Shown piece by piece: positions 1-5,293 of a DNA stretch of 33,382 bases. The number at the start of each line of letters is the position of its first letter. The stretch's first letter is position 1. This stretch comes from a virus: the IMG/VR virus record IMGVR_UViG_3300029787_000186, positions 1 through 33,382 of that record. One strand, 5' to 3'. The notes under the pieces are model-generated. The model searched no databases. It saw nothing but the letters and a program-made list of their open reading frames with translations, and was not told where the DNA came from. The translations under genes and the position numbers were made by a program.

Positions 1-195
1 GATGATGTCAATATTTTTGAACTGATTTCCATCCAGTGTCGTAATATCTTTATATATTGGTACACCGGGGAAATTTTTATTAAGCACTTTGTGGCAATAC
101 TTGTCAATCTCACAAAAACCAACGATGTCAAGCTCGTCGCCCCACACCCACGATGCTGCCAGTGAGAATCCACCAATACCGCTAAATAAATCAAG
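1..195. repeat. Terminal redundancy, left copy (pairs with 33188-33382)
   Basis: Bases 1-195 match 33188-33382 in direct orientation. I see mismatches at 1, 100, 101, 103 and 118, which is about 97 percent identity. The repeat lies inside the C5 methyltransferase gene and keeps its frame. The simplest reading is that the contig wraps around a circular or circularly permuted genome of about 33187 bp. The mismatches suggest reads from closely related strains or sequencing error rather than a single clone. Confidence 0.9.
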
Positions 196-234
196 AAGTC
201 GCACACCTACTACACTGTTTTCTTTTTTTACCAT
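1..234 (-). CDS. C5 cytosine DNA methyltransferase, 5' end (gene continues at the right end of the window)
   Basis: This is the N-terminal part of the methyltransferase whose remainder is at 32498-33382. It starts with ATG at 232-234 and reads MVKKENSVVG, then motif I (DLFSGIGGF, residues 15-23), which binds S-adenosylmethionine. The frame runs off base 1. Bases 1-195 repeat 33188-33382, so closing the circle gives one uninterrupted 307-residue protein. Its start overlaps the end of the small zinc-ribbon gene by 44 bases, which suggests translational coupling. This copy codes Lys where the right-end copy codes Thr (bases 100-103). Catalytic motifs are described under the right-end entry. Confidence 0.9.
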   Translation of the reverse strand, partial: MVKKENSVVGVRLLDLFSGIGGFSLAASWVWGDELDIVGFCEIDKYCHKVLNKNFPGVPIYKDITTLDGNQFKNIDII

Positions 235-406
235 AACTCACAAAATTGCTATAGTGTCTTTCAACGAATCTTTTCTTCTTATCACTTATACTTCTATCAT
301 AGACTATTGATTCCCAACAGTGACCACAACTTTTACAATAGAAGATCTTTTCGTCTGCTGCTCTAGCATCATTACTAGAATGATTTGCTCTTTTTTCACA
401 ATGCAT
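191..406 (-). CDS. Small zinc-ribbon-like protein, 71 aa
   Basis: A short protein with two CxxC pairs (C24/C27, with C30 nearby, and C65/C68) separated by a basic, hydrophilic stretch. This is the spacing of a zinc ribbon, so it probably binds one zinc ion. Many phage proteins of this kind bind DNA or a protein partner, but nothing here identifies the partner. Its start overlaps the end of the upstream beta-class methyltransferase by 11 bases, and its end overlaps the start of the C5 methyltransferase by 44 bases. It therefore sits between two DNA methyltransferase genes and is probably co-translated with them. No closer family was recognised. Confidence 0.6.
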   Translation of the reverse strand: MHCEKRANHSSNDARAADEKIFYCKSCGHCWESIVYDRSISDKKKRFVERHYSNFVSYGKKRKQCSRCATS

Positions 407-1097
407 TTATTACCTCTTGTTTACCAAATAATGTTTTTTGCGATGTATGATTATTAATTCTTTCATAGGCCACATCAACGTATTCTGGATTTAACTCGCT
501 CCCAATCCAATTTTTGCCCAACTTTAAACAAGTCATCGCAGTAGTACCGCTTCCCATAAATGGATCATATACTAAATCGCCTGGAGTGCGTGCTATGAGT
601 GGCAAATACGCTTCTATAGGATCCTGCGCAGGATGCACGCGTAAATTCTTTGGGAAGTTAGATTGTGGATTGACACCAGTAAGTAAATCAAATGTAGATA
701 TACCTCGATGATGAGCATCCATAGAGATTTTACCATTGGGCAAACTCATAGCAATTGGTGTAATAGTTTTAATCCAAGGATTCTTTATGTGCATGGTAGC
801 GCCAAGATTGCGTCTATGATAAAACAACCACTGGCGAAATCCATCTAAAGCATTGTACAAGGTCCACATATGATCCTGCGACATAAATACATAAATAGCA
901 GTTTTGGCCACACGCTCCATTTCTTTACACAACTTAGATAACCAAGCGTCAAAATCGGGTTTATTGTCATCACTATACTCGCCATAATTCTTTTTAGCAT
1001 TCCAAGGCGGTGAAGTAACAATAATATCTACATAGTCATCTGCCATGCGTGCCATAGTATCAAAACAATCTTCGTTATATATCTTATTTAACTGCAT
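396..1097 (-). CDS. Beta-class N4-cytosine/N6-adenine DNA methyltransferase, 233 aa
   Basis: Transfers a methyl group from S-adenosylmethionine to an exocyclic amino group in DNA. The catalytic motif TSPPW is at residues 28-32 and the AdoMet-binding motif DPFMGSGTTA is at 178-187, followed by ELNPEY at 201-206. Catalytic motif before AdoMet motif is the beta-class order. The aromatic residue is W rather than the Y usual in adenine enzymes, which leans towards N4-cytosine but does not prove it. The region between the motifs (about 35-170) should hold the target recognition part. The protein is short but has all core motifs. No restriction partner is adjacent, so an anti-restriction or regulatory role is more likely than a complete restriction system. 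Confidence 0.92.
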   Translation of the reverse strand: MQLNKIYNEDCFDTMARMADDYVDIIVTSPPWNAKKNYGEYSDDNKPDFDAWLSKLCKEMERVAKTAIYVFMSQDHMWTLYNALDGFRQWLFYHRRNLGATMHIKNPWIKTITPIAMSLPNGKISMDAHHRGISTFDLLTGVNPQSNFPKNLRVHPAQDPIEAYLPLIARTPGDLVYDPFMGSGTTAMTCLKLGKNWIGSELNPEYVDVAYERINNHTSQKTLFGKQEVINAL

Positions 1098-1296
1098 CTT
1101 GTATTTGATTAGTTATATCATGCTCTTTACCATTTGTAATTTTGTTGGCAAAAAACACTTTACTGTTCCTTTTTAGTGTGATTAATTCTTTAATCTGAAA
1201 CAAAAAACTTGAGTATGTCTCAGCTTCCACTATCTGATCACACCACTCCCCATCGTAATTATCATATTCTACTGATCCTGCGTAGTTGACTTTCAT
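1084..1296 (-). CDS. Hypothetical protein, 70 aa
   Basis: Not recognised. I chose the ATG at 1294-1296 because it forms an ATGA overlap with the stop codon of the upstream PP-loop gene; the open frame extends eight codons further upstream but those would lie inside that gene. The protein begins MKVNYAGSVEYDNYDGEW and is mixed alpha/beta in appearance, with no cysteine pairs or membrane segment. Its end overlaps the start of the beta-class methyltransferase by 14 bases. Position between a PP-loop enzyme and a DNA methyltransferase suggests a link with DNA modification, but that is context only. Confidence 0.65.
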   Translation of the reverse strand: MKVNYAGSVEYDNYDGEWCDQIVEAETYSSFLFQIKELITLKRNSKVFFANKITNGKEHDITNQIQDAVK

Positions 1297-2069
1297 AATC
1301 CGCAGTAGCCTTCTTCGCACATAAAGAGTTCTTGTTGATCTACAAATTCAACTTCATCTATAGGTTTGCAGCTTCTATGTAAATAAATCTTCTCACTACT
1401 TCCTTTTTTACTTGAGTCGCGTATGGCCTTGTCAACTTTGACAACTTTATCCCACTCTTGTGGTAGTTTTTCTTTTAATTCTTCCCATTGACGATCGCCA
1501 TGATAAGGACAAAACACACACGATGATTTTGGCGGTTCTGGAAACAACAATTCTTTATATAGATTTTTACAATCACTGCGAGACATCCTTATATCAATAA
1601 GTGGATAGTAATAATCAATTCTCGGCAGCATAGATACTTTCATGCGTTGTATCTCATCCATAGTAATGCCTAGCCAAACTTGTGTTTTTGGCATACGCTT
1701 ATGTTTTTTTAAACCGTACAAATCGCGTATTTTTTTTACAACTACATCAATCTTATATTCTTTTGTACATTGCCGTCTAAGCATTCCGCGACCTTCATCA
1801 CTAAATGCAGGTATACTAGCAAAGCGTTGGCCAGTTGAATTTTGTTGATTTAATAAATCTTTATATAAACTTTTTTTAACTACATGAATAGGTATGCCAT
1901 TGTTATACTTCGCCCAATCTTCTAAGTATTCTAATATTTCATATGTGCGCGGTAATTCTGCACCAGGATCAGCAAATATTGCATGGTCTGCGCGATCTAT
2001 GCGACCAAGTGAACTCATTAAATACATAGCAGTTGACTGCACACCTAATCCTAGTGAAATAATCTTCAC
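1293..2069 (-). CDS. PP-loop (PAPS reductase / adenine nucleotide alpha-hydrolase-like) protein, 258 aa
   Basis: An N-terminal PP-loop signature, SLGLGVQST (residues 5-13), binds ATP or a related nucleotide, as in PAPS reductases, DndC-type and tRNA-thiolation enzymes. A later CVFC pair at C184/C187 followed by H190, with C101 and C167 upstream, could hold a metal or an Fe-S cluster. The substrate is unknown. I chose the GTG at 2067-2069: it gives the family-typical beginning MKIISLGLG and a GTGA overlap with the upstream gene. The longer ATG start at 2102 would add eleven residues overlapping that gene. Phage members of this family are often annotated as PAPS reductases, but no sulfate-assimilation gene is nearby. 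Grouping with methyltransferases and nucleases hints at DNA modification. Confidence 0.88.
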   Translation of the reverse strand: MKIISLGLGVQSTAMYLMSSLGRIDRADHAIFADPGAELPRTYEILEYLEDWAKYNNGIPIHVVKKSLYKDLLNQQNSTGQRFASIPAFSDEGRGMLRRQCTKEYKIDVVVKKIRDLYGLKKHKRMPKTQVWLGITMDEIQRMKVSMLPRIDYYYPLIDIRMSRSDCKNLYKELLFPEPPKSSCVFCPYHGDRQWEELKEKLPQEWDKVVKVDKAIRDSSKKGSSEKIYLHRSCKPIDEVEFVDQQELFMCEEGYCGL

Positions 2070-2458
2070 GAAACTGGAAACTCCATATACTGGTAAAACC
2101 ATTTACGCTTTTCATTTTGTGAATTTCTAGCGCGATGTATTGCAAGTGTGATATGATTCTCATTATTATATCTAACGTAGGCCACTTTCTCTAGTGGCGC
2201 GAAATACACTGCAATCACATCTACAGACTGCTTATCTATATATTTGTGTAGTTTTATCTCAATACTGCTTTTGGTCTTATAAGTCATTACAGTTTTTACC
2301 TGGACACGGTGCAGTTTCCCATTAGATTCAACCAACATATCTACATTTGCGTCATCGCAGACTGGCACATATACATTTAAATCTTGATTTAACAGATCTT
2401 CAATAACGCGATTCTCACCAATAATGCCTTTACGGACAGTTGTCAGATCTTCTCTCAT
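2066..2458 (-). CDS. PD-(D/E)XK endonuclease-like protein, 130 aa
   Basis: Resembles the small PD-(D/E)XK family that includes group I intron-associated endonucleases. An early acidic residue is E15 (in GEN). The second is D40 in NVDMLV, and the catalytic QxK is Q53/K55 in RVQVKT. The segments YVPVCDD and VDVIAVYF are typical of this fold. It probably cleaves or binds DNA using a divalent metal. It is in a run of overlapping genes: it overlaps the upstream gene by four bases (ATGA) and the PP-loop gene by four bases (GTGA). No intron or homing target is visible around it. It might act as a resolvase or repair nuclease instead. Confidence 0.8.
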   Translation of the reverse strand: MREDLTTVRKGIIGENRVIEDLLNQDLNVYVPVCDDANVDMLVESNGKLHRVQVKTVMTYKTKSSIEIKLHKYIDKQSVDVIAVYFAPLEKVAYVRYNNENHITLAIHRARNSQNEKRKWFYQYMEFPVS

Positions 2459-2970
2459 TTTAATATTTCACCATTAAACAATCCGCCATTCTTCTTGTAC
2501 TGAATAAATAAACTTTTAAGTGAGTGTAACTGAGATTGCTCTAATGTATAGTTGGGACCATAACCCATATCTTTAATGTTGTAGTCTTGCAAAAACTCTG
2601 CTGCTCTGACACCGCCTAAGATTGTAAAGGTTGGAAATGACGCATGAACCAGTATATACATATCAGCATCACTGACTTTCTTTTTTGTTTTGGCTTGTAA
2701 ATATCCAGGATTAAATGTTGTGGTCTTTACATCGATCGTAGTTCCATTTACTTGTAAATCATAACCGCGTCTATGCGGTCCAATAGATAAATCCGGATAA
2801 GTGTTAAAGTATTTGGCAACGGCTATTTCACCGCCAGTGCCAATTATATCTGGATCAAGTTTTCGACGACCGTTGGAGCTGACTCCATTTGTCTGGTTCT
2901 GAACTAATCGCCCCATTCCATTCAGAGTTGCCATTTGCATCTCTGTCTGGTTCAGTGTTATTGTTATCAT
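2455..2970 (-). CDS. PD-(D/E)XK nuclease-like protein, 171 aa
   Basis: The central part carries a plausible nuclease core: E48 in GTGGEIAVAKYF, D71 in GYDLQV, and D80-V-K82 in TIDVKTT. The N-terminus (ITLNQTEMQMATLNG) looks like phage proteins of this type that begin with ITLS-like strands, so I keep the first ATG at 2970 even though it overlaps the upstream gene by 116 bases. Later ATGs exist at about 2934 and 2916. The likely role is DNA cleavage or binding. The natural substrate is not evident. It is the second of three PD-(D/E)XK proteins encoded within about 1.8 kb. Confidence 0.78.
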   Translation of the reverse strand: MITITLNQTEMQMATLNGMGRLVQNQTNGVSSNGRRKLDPDIIGTGGEIAVAKYFNTYPDLSIGPHRRGYDLQVNGTTIDVKTTTFNPGYLQAKTKKKVSDADMYILVHASFPTFTILGGVRAAEFLQDYNIKDMGYGPNYTLEQSQLHSLKSLFIQYKKNGGLFNGEILK

Positions 2971-3325
2971 TAGTATCCTCGGTATGTGTGGTTTTTTGTT
3001 CGTGATCTAATGCTGCAGCAAGTATTGCATAGTTAAAACTGTCTATACATCTGCTATAAAAGTTTTCATCTGAAAATTGTGTACCAGTTTTAGCGTGAGT
3101 ACACATAGCATCGTCGCCTTTACTTTTGTAGACCATCAGCGCCTGCATCGGTGTGACACCAACGCGCCTTGCAACTGACTTAAAATTTTTAAGTTTGTCA
3201 TCGTTATTAGATGTGTATTCAATTGATTTCGCATCGCTGACTGCAATTGCGTCTTTAATAAACTTGTCTCTGAATTTGTTAAATGCCTTATTTGACATTG
3301 AGTATGATTTTTTAAACATTGGCAT
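2855..3325 (-). CDS. Conserved phage hypothetical protein, 156 aa
   Basis: The N-terminal 100 residues have a recognisable phage pattern: AKSIEYTSNNDDKLKNFK, then GVTPMQALMVYKSKG, then a helix SFNYAILAAALDHE. I have seen this arrangement in short phage proteins of unknown function, some near nucleotide-modification genes. The last 45 residues are low complexity (T, N, D, E rich) and overlap the next gene by 116 bases. I chose ATG at 3323-3325: it has GGAG five bases upstream and a TAATG overlap with the upstream stop. A GTG two codons earlier is the alternative. Function unknown. Confidence 0.7.
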   Translation of the reverse strand: MPMFKKSYSMSNKAFNKFRDKFIKDAIAVSDAKSIEYTSNNDDKLKNFKSVARRVGVTPMQALMVYKSKGDDAMCTHAKTGTQFSDENFYSRCIDSFNYAILAAALDHEQKTTHTEDTNDNNNTEPDRDANGNSEWNGAISSEPDKWSQLQRSSKT

Positions 3326-3534
3326 TAACACTCCATATCGTTTTGTATTCCTTTTTTTGGCGCATCAATCTTTCTTAAAATACTATCTGTAACTTGCTCT
3401 GCGATTGATAGCCGAGTCTCACTACTAGATAAATCAATTGTGATCTTGGAATACTTTTTTAAAATGTCGCAAACTGCTTCACCTACGACTTCTACTAATT
3501 TTGAACGCGGAGTCAAGGCTGAACCCACCTGCAC
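3325..3534 (-). CDS. Hypothetical protein, 69 aa
   Basis: Not recognised. The frame has no upstream ATG; it would start with GTG at 3532-3534 or a second GTG at 3526-3528. The product is mainly helical in appearance (SKLVEVVGEAVCDILKKY) with no motifs. It fits snugly between the Holliday-junction-resolvase-like gene (15-base gap) and the next gene (TAATG overlap), which supports it being real. Function unknown. Confidence 0.55.
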   Translation of the reverse strand: MQVGSALTPRSKLVEVVGEAVCDILKKYSKITIDLSSSETRLSIAEQVTDSILRKIDAPKKGIQNDMEC

Positions 3535-3549
3535 GAACCTGGATTTTGA

Positions 3550-3879
3550 TTACTTGTCATTTCTGACTCCGCGTAATTTTTCAATAAGTTCTGTCATTAA
3601 ATCTTCACTAAACACAAATAGCCATTTCTTATGATCACCTCTAAGCGCAACCACATTGGCATTTTTAAAAAACTTGTATATTGAAAAGCGTTTGTATCGC
3701 TTTACTTGAATCAGCATTAATAATTCATCAATGCTTGCTTTTATATCTATATCTGGACTTTCGCCTAACGCTCTGCCATCGCTACCAAATGCGCGTTGCA
3801 CTTTGACTCCGAGGTCGCGCAAATAATGCACGACCTCATTTTCGCCTGAATATCCTTTACGACCAGATTTACTTGGCAT
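3550..3879 (-). CDS. Holliday junction resolvase-like PD-(D/E)XK nuclease, 109 aa
   Basis: A compact nuclease similar to archaeal Hjc and phage resolvase-like proteins. E13/E15 is in GYSGENEV, the metal-binding acidic pair is D43/D45 in SPDIDIKA, and Q58-V-K60 is in LIQVKRYKR. The basic N-terminus (MPSKSGRKGYSG) is typical of the family. It probably cuts branched DNA during recombination or before packaging. Its ATG shares a base with the stop of the upstream SSB gene, so the two are co-translated. That pairing fits a recombination/replication role. Confidence 0.82.
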   Translation of the reverse strand: MPSKSGRKGYSGENEVVHYLRDLGVKVQRAFGSDGRALGESPDIDIKASIDELLMLIQVKRYKRFSIYKFFKNANVVALRGDHKKWLFVFSEDLMTELIEKLRGVRNDK

Positions 3880-4415
3880 TAGAAAGGCAACTCATCGTCT
3901 TTGACTGCGCCTTCTTCAGCTTTTAATATGTTGCCACCATCAATGTATGCGTCAAAATCAATCTTAGATTGAATCTCTGACCACGCTTTTTTACACAGAT
4001 TTTCTACTGGCTCTGGCTTGCAAGGTGTTACAGTATATAAAGTATCCTTGCCTTCGCCTTGTCGTTTGACCATAATGTCGTATTCAGTGCATACACCCCA
4101 ATCTTTACTATCGTTTAATTGTTGAATCGTAGTTAAGATGGTTTTTTGATGTATGCTGATGAATTTAATTGCACCATCTACCCATACTGGAACTAAAGCA
4201 AAGTAGCGTGGCTTTTTATCACCTTTTTGCACCATTGGAGTTTTAGATCTAAGTGGCGCACCGCTATCTAATCTTAACTCCTCGCTCCAATCTTCATAAC
4301 CTTCCATCAAACCGCCAACAATACGAAACCTATTGTCACCAGATTGAAATTTGTAATAAAGGTTAGACGAGTCACTTTCGGGTATATTAATGTTTGAGAA
4401 TGGATCTGATCCCAT
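3879..4415 (-). CDS. Single-stranded DNA-binding protein, 178 aa
   Basis: A phage-type ssDNA-binding protein. The core begins with YYKFQSGDNRFRIVGG (about residues 20-35), continues with EGYEDW, and has the aromatic and basic residues expected of an OB-fold. The C-terminus ends in an acidic tail, DDELPF (173-178), the tip that recruits replication and repair partners in SSB families. Start: ATG at 4413-4415 with AGGAG seven bases upstream. A small hairpin with arms ACAGAA/TTCTGT lies in the leader at about 4442-4460. The next gene downstream is a Holliday-junction-resolvase-like nuclease. Confidence 0.88.
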   Translation of the reverse strand: MGSDPFSNINIPESDSSNLYYKFQSGDNRFRIVGGLMEGYEDWSEELRLDSGAPLRSKTPMVQKGDKKPRYFALVPVWVDGAIKFISIHQKTILTTIQQLNDSKDWGVCTEYDIMVKRQGEGKDTLYTVTPCKPEPVENLCKKAWSEIQSKIDFDAYIDGGNILKAEEGAVKDDELPF

Positions 4416-4468
4416 TGTAATTTCTCCTGTTGTCTATCTTTACAGAATGTGGTGTTCTGTTTAGGTAA

Positions 4469-4496
4469 GAGGAGCCTAGTTCACGCTAGGCTTCTC
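4469..4496 (+). terminator. Stem-loop with U-run, terminator-like on the plus strand
   Basis: An 11-bp stem with one G-U pair and the six-base loop TTCACG, formed by 4469-4479 and 4486-4496. Reading rightwards it is followed by AGTTTTTATC, as in an intrinsic terminator. Read leftwards the stem has an A-C mismatch and no U-run. The stop codon of the minus-strand gene at 4476 lies inside the stem. No rightward gene ends here, so it might block antisense transcription, or act weakly in the leftward direction. Confidence 0.5.
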
Positions 4497-4754
4497 AGTT
4501 TTTATCACTTCATAACCACGTCTGTCAATTAACGCTTCAACGCGCGCCAACGTATCCATATCAACGACTGAACGTATACCAATATCACTAGCAATAAGTT
4601 TGTTGGTTCGTCCAGGAATGAATGTTTTTTTATTTTTTAATAGTTTTGCAAGTTCAATTGCAAATTGGATCCGCTCTTGCCTATCCTTAATTCTTACCGT
4701 GTAAATCACAGAGCAGCACCGCTCGGAAGTAGTGGTAAGTGGATAGACATACAT
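4476..4754 (-). CDS. Hypothetical protein, up to 92 aa
   Basis: Not recognised. The clearest part is the last 75 residues, a helix-rich segment (RQERIQFAIELAKLLKNKK) followed by FIPGRTNKLIASDIGIRSV and MDTLARVEALIDRRGYEVI. The first 15 residues lie inside a long inverted repeat (4710-4784), so the true start may be the GTG at 4709, just after that structure, giving 77 residues. It lies between the HTH genes and the SSB gene and could be an early regulator, but there is no direct evidence. Confidence 0.55.
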   Translation of the reverse strand: MYVYPLTTTSERCCSVIYTVRIKDRQERIQFAIELAKLLKNKKTFIPGRTNKLIASDIGIRSVVDMDTLARVEALIDRRGYEVIKTEKPSVN

Positions 4755-4784
4755 ATAAACCGAGGTAAACGTAGGTGCTGCTCT
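4710..4784 (-). repeat. Long inverted repeat upstream of or overlapping the 4476-4754 gene
   Basis: Arms AGAGCAGCACC (4710-4720) and GGTGCTGCTCT (4774-4784) are perfectly complementary. An inner pair CTCGG (4722-4726) and CCGAG (4760-4764) extends the stem after a bulge. A minus-strand transcript would fold this just before or across the first codons of the downstream gene. It could control translation or be a protein-binding site. No U-run follows it in the leftward direction. Confidence 0.55.
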
Positions 4785-4796
4785 TTTGCGGAGTTT

Positions 4797-4985
4797 TTAT
4801 TTTGTTTCAATAGTCTCAATTTTGTCTAAACTTGAAATTTTAATTAGTGTCCTATTTCCGTAGCATTTTAGTATCAATTCTAAATTTTTTAAATTACGCT
4901 TTCTTAACTCTAATGCGCTCATTAAACTGCGCTTTGAAACACCTAAATAGTTAGCAGCTTCAGTTGTGTTTAACCAACCTTTCAT
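4797..4985 (-). CDS. Small HTH protein, Cro- or excisionase-like, 62 aa
   Basis: A winged-HTH-like N-terminus, LNTTEAANYLGVSKRSL, is typical of excisionases and small AlpA/MerR-type regulators; the remainder is a short strand-rich part ending IKISSLDKIETIETK. I chose ATG at 4983-4985 because it makes an ATGA overlap with the upstream XRE gene; three codons further upstream are also open. Being co-transcribed with a small repressor-like gene and near the integrase, it may be the directionality factor or a Cro-like early regulator. The sequence does not separate these two. Confidence 0.72.
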   Translation of the reverse strand: MKGWLNTTEAANYLGVSKRSLMSALELRKRNLKNLELILKCYGNRTLIKISSLDKIETIETK

Positions 4986-5185
4986 TGTGGCCACTCTATT
5001 TGATCAATTGTTCTATCTAGGACGAGCGCAATCTTACTTTTCCACTTCATTAGAAACGGTCTTCTACCGTTCATCATGTCAGATAAATACCCACCAGAAA
5101 CTTGTATATACTTCGCCAGTTGATTTTGACTTAAATTATTTTCAAGCATTCTAAGGCCAAGTGGTTGTTTGTGGAAATGTTTCAT
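4982..5185 (-). CDS. XRE-family HTH regulator, 67 aa
   Basis: A single Cro/CI-type helix-turn-helix: LSQNQLAKYIQVSGGYLSDMMNGRR (about residues 18-42) in a 67-residue protein, the size of Cro-like regulators. The frame is open to 5242, but ATG at 5183-5185 is favoured because the longer version would run through the promoter/operator region. There is no clear Shine-Dalgarno. A promoter-like pair, TTGCAT (5223-5228) and TAAACT (5199-5204, both read on the minus strand), would start RNA only a few bases before the ATG, so the message may be nearly leaderless, as for lambda cI from PRM. It is divergent from the larger HTH regulator. Confidence 0.8.
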   Translation of the reverse strand: MKHFHKQPLGLRMLENNLSQNQLAKYIQVSGGYLSDMMNGRRPFLMKWKSKIALVLDRTIDQIEWPQ

Positions 5186-5293
5186 ATTTGTCGCATTTAG
5201 TTTAATAAATGAAACAATGCATATGCAAGTATTTTGTTGCATATGTTAGAATATTTGTATAAACTACGGTGTTATATATATAAGGATAGGCAT
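5186..5293. promoter_or_regulatory. Divergent promoter/operator region of the lysogeny switch
   Basis: Between the leftward XRE gene and the rightward HTH regulator. It contains a perfect palindrome, CATATGCAA (5220-5228) and TTGCATATG (5237-5245), separated by eight bases, a good operator for a dimeric repressor. Leftward promoter candidate: TTGCAT / TAAACT (5223-5228 and 5199-5204, 18-base spacing). Rightward candidates: TTGCAT (5237-5242) with TATAAA (5258-5263), or a -10 TAGAAT at 5246-5251. An ATGCGACA motif is at 5189-5196 (minus orientation), and another is just inside the rightward gene at 5310-5317. The rightward RBS is AAGGATAGG before the ATG at 5294. Confidence 0.7.

Noticed and set aside
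1293-2069. A host-type sulfate assimilation gene (metabolic PAPS reductase)
   Set aside because: The PP-loop fits, but the short length, the CxxC pattern and the DNA-modification neighbours argue against a metabolic role; no cys genes are near.
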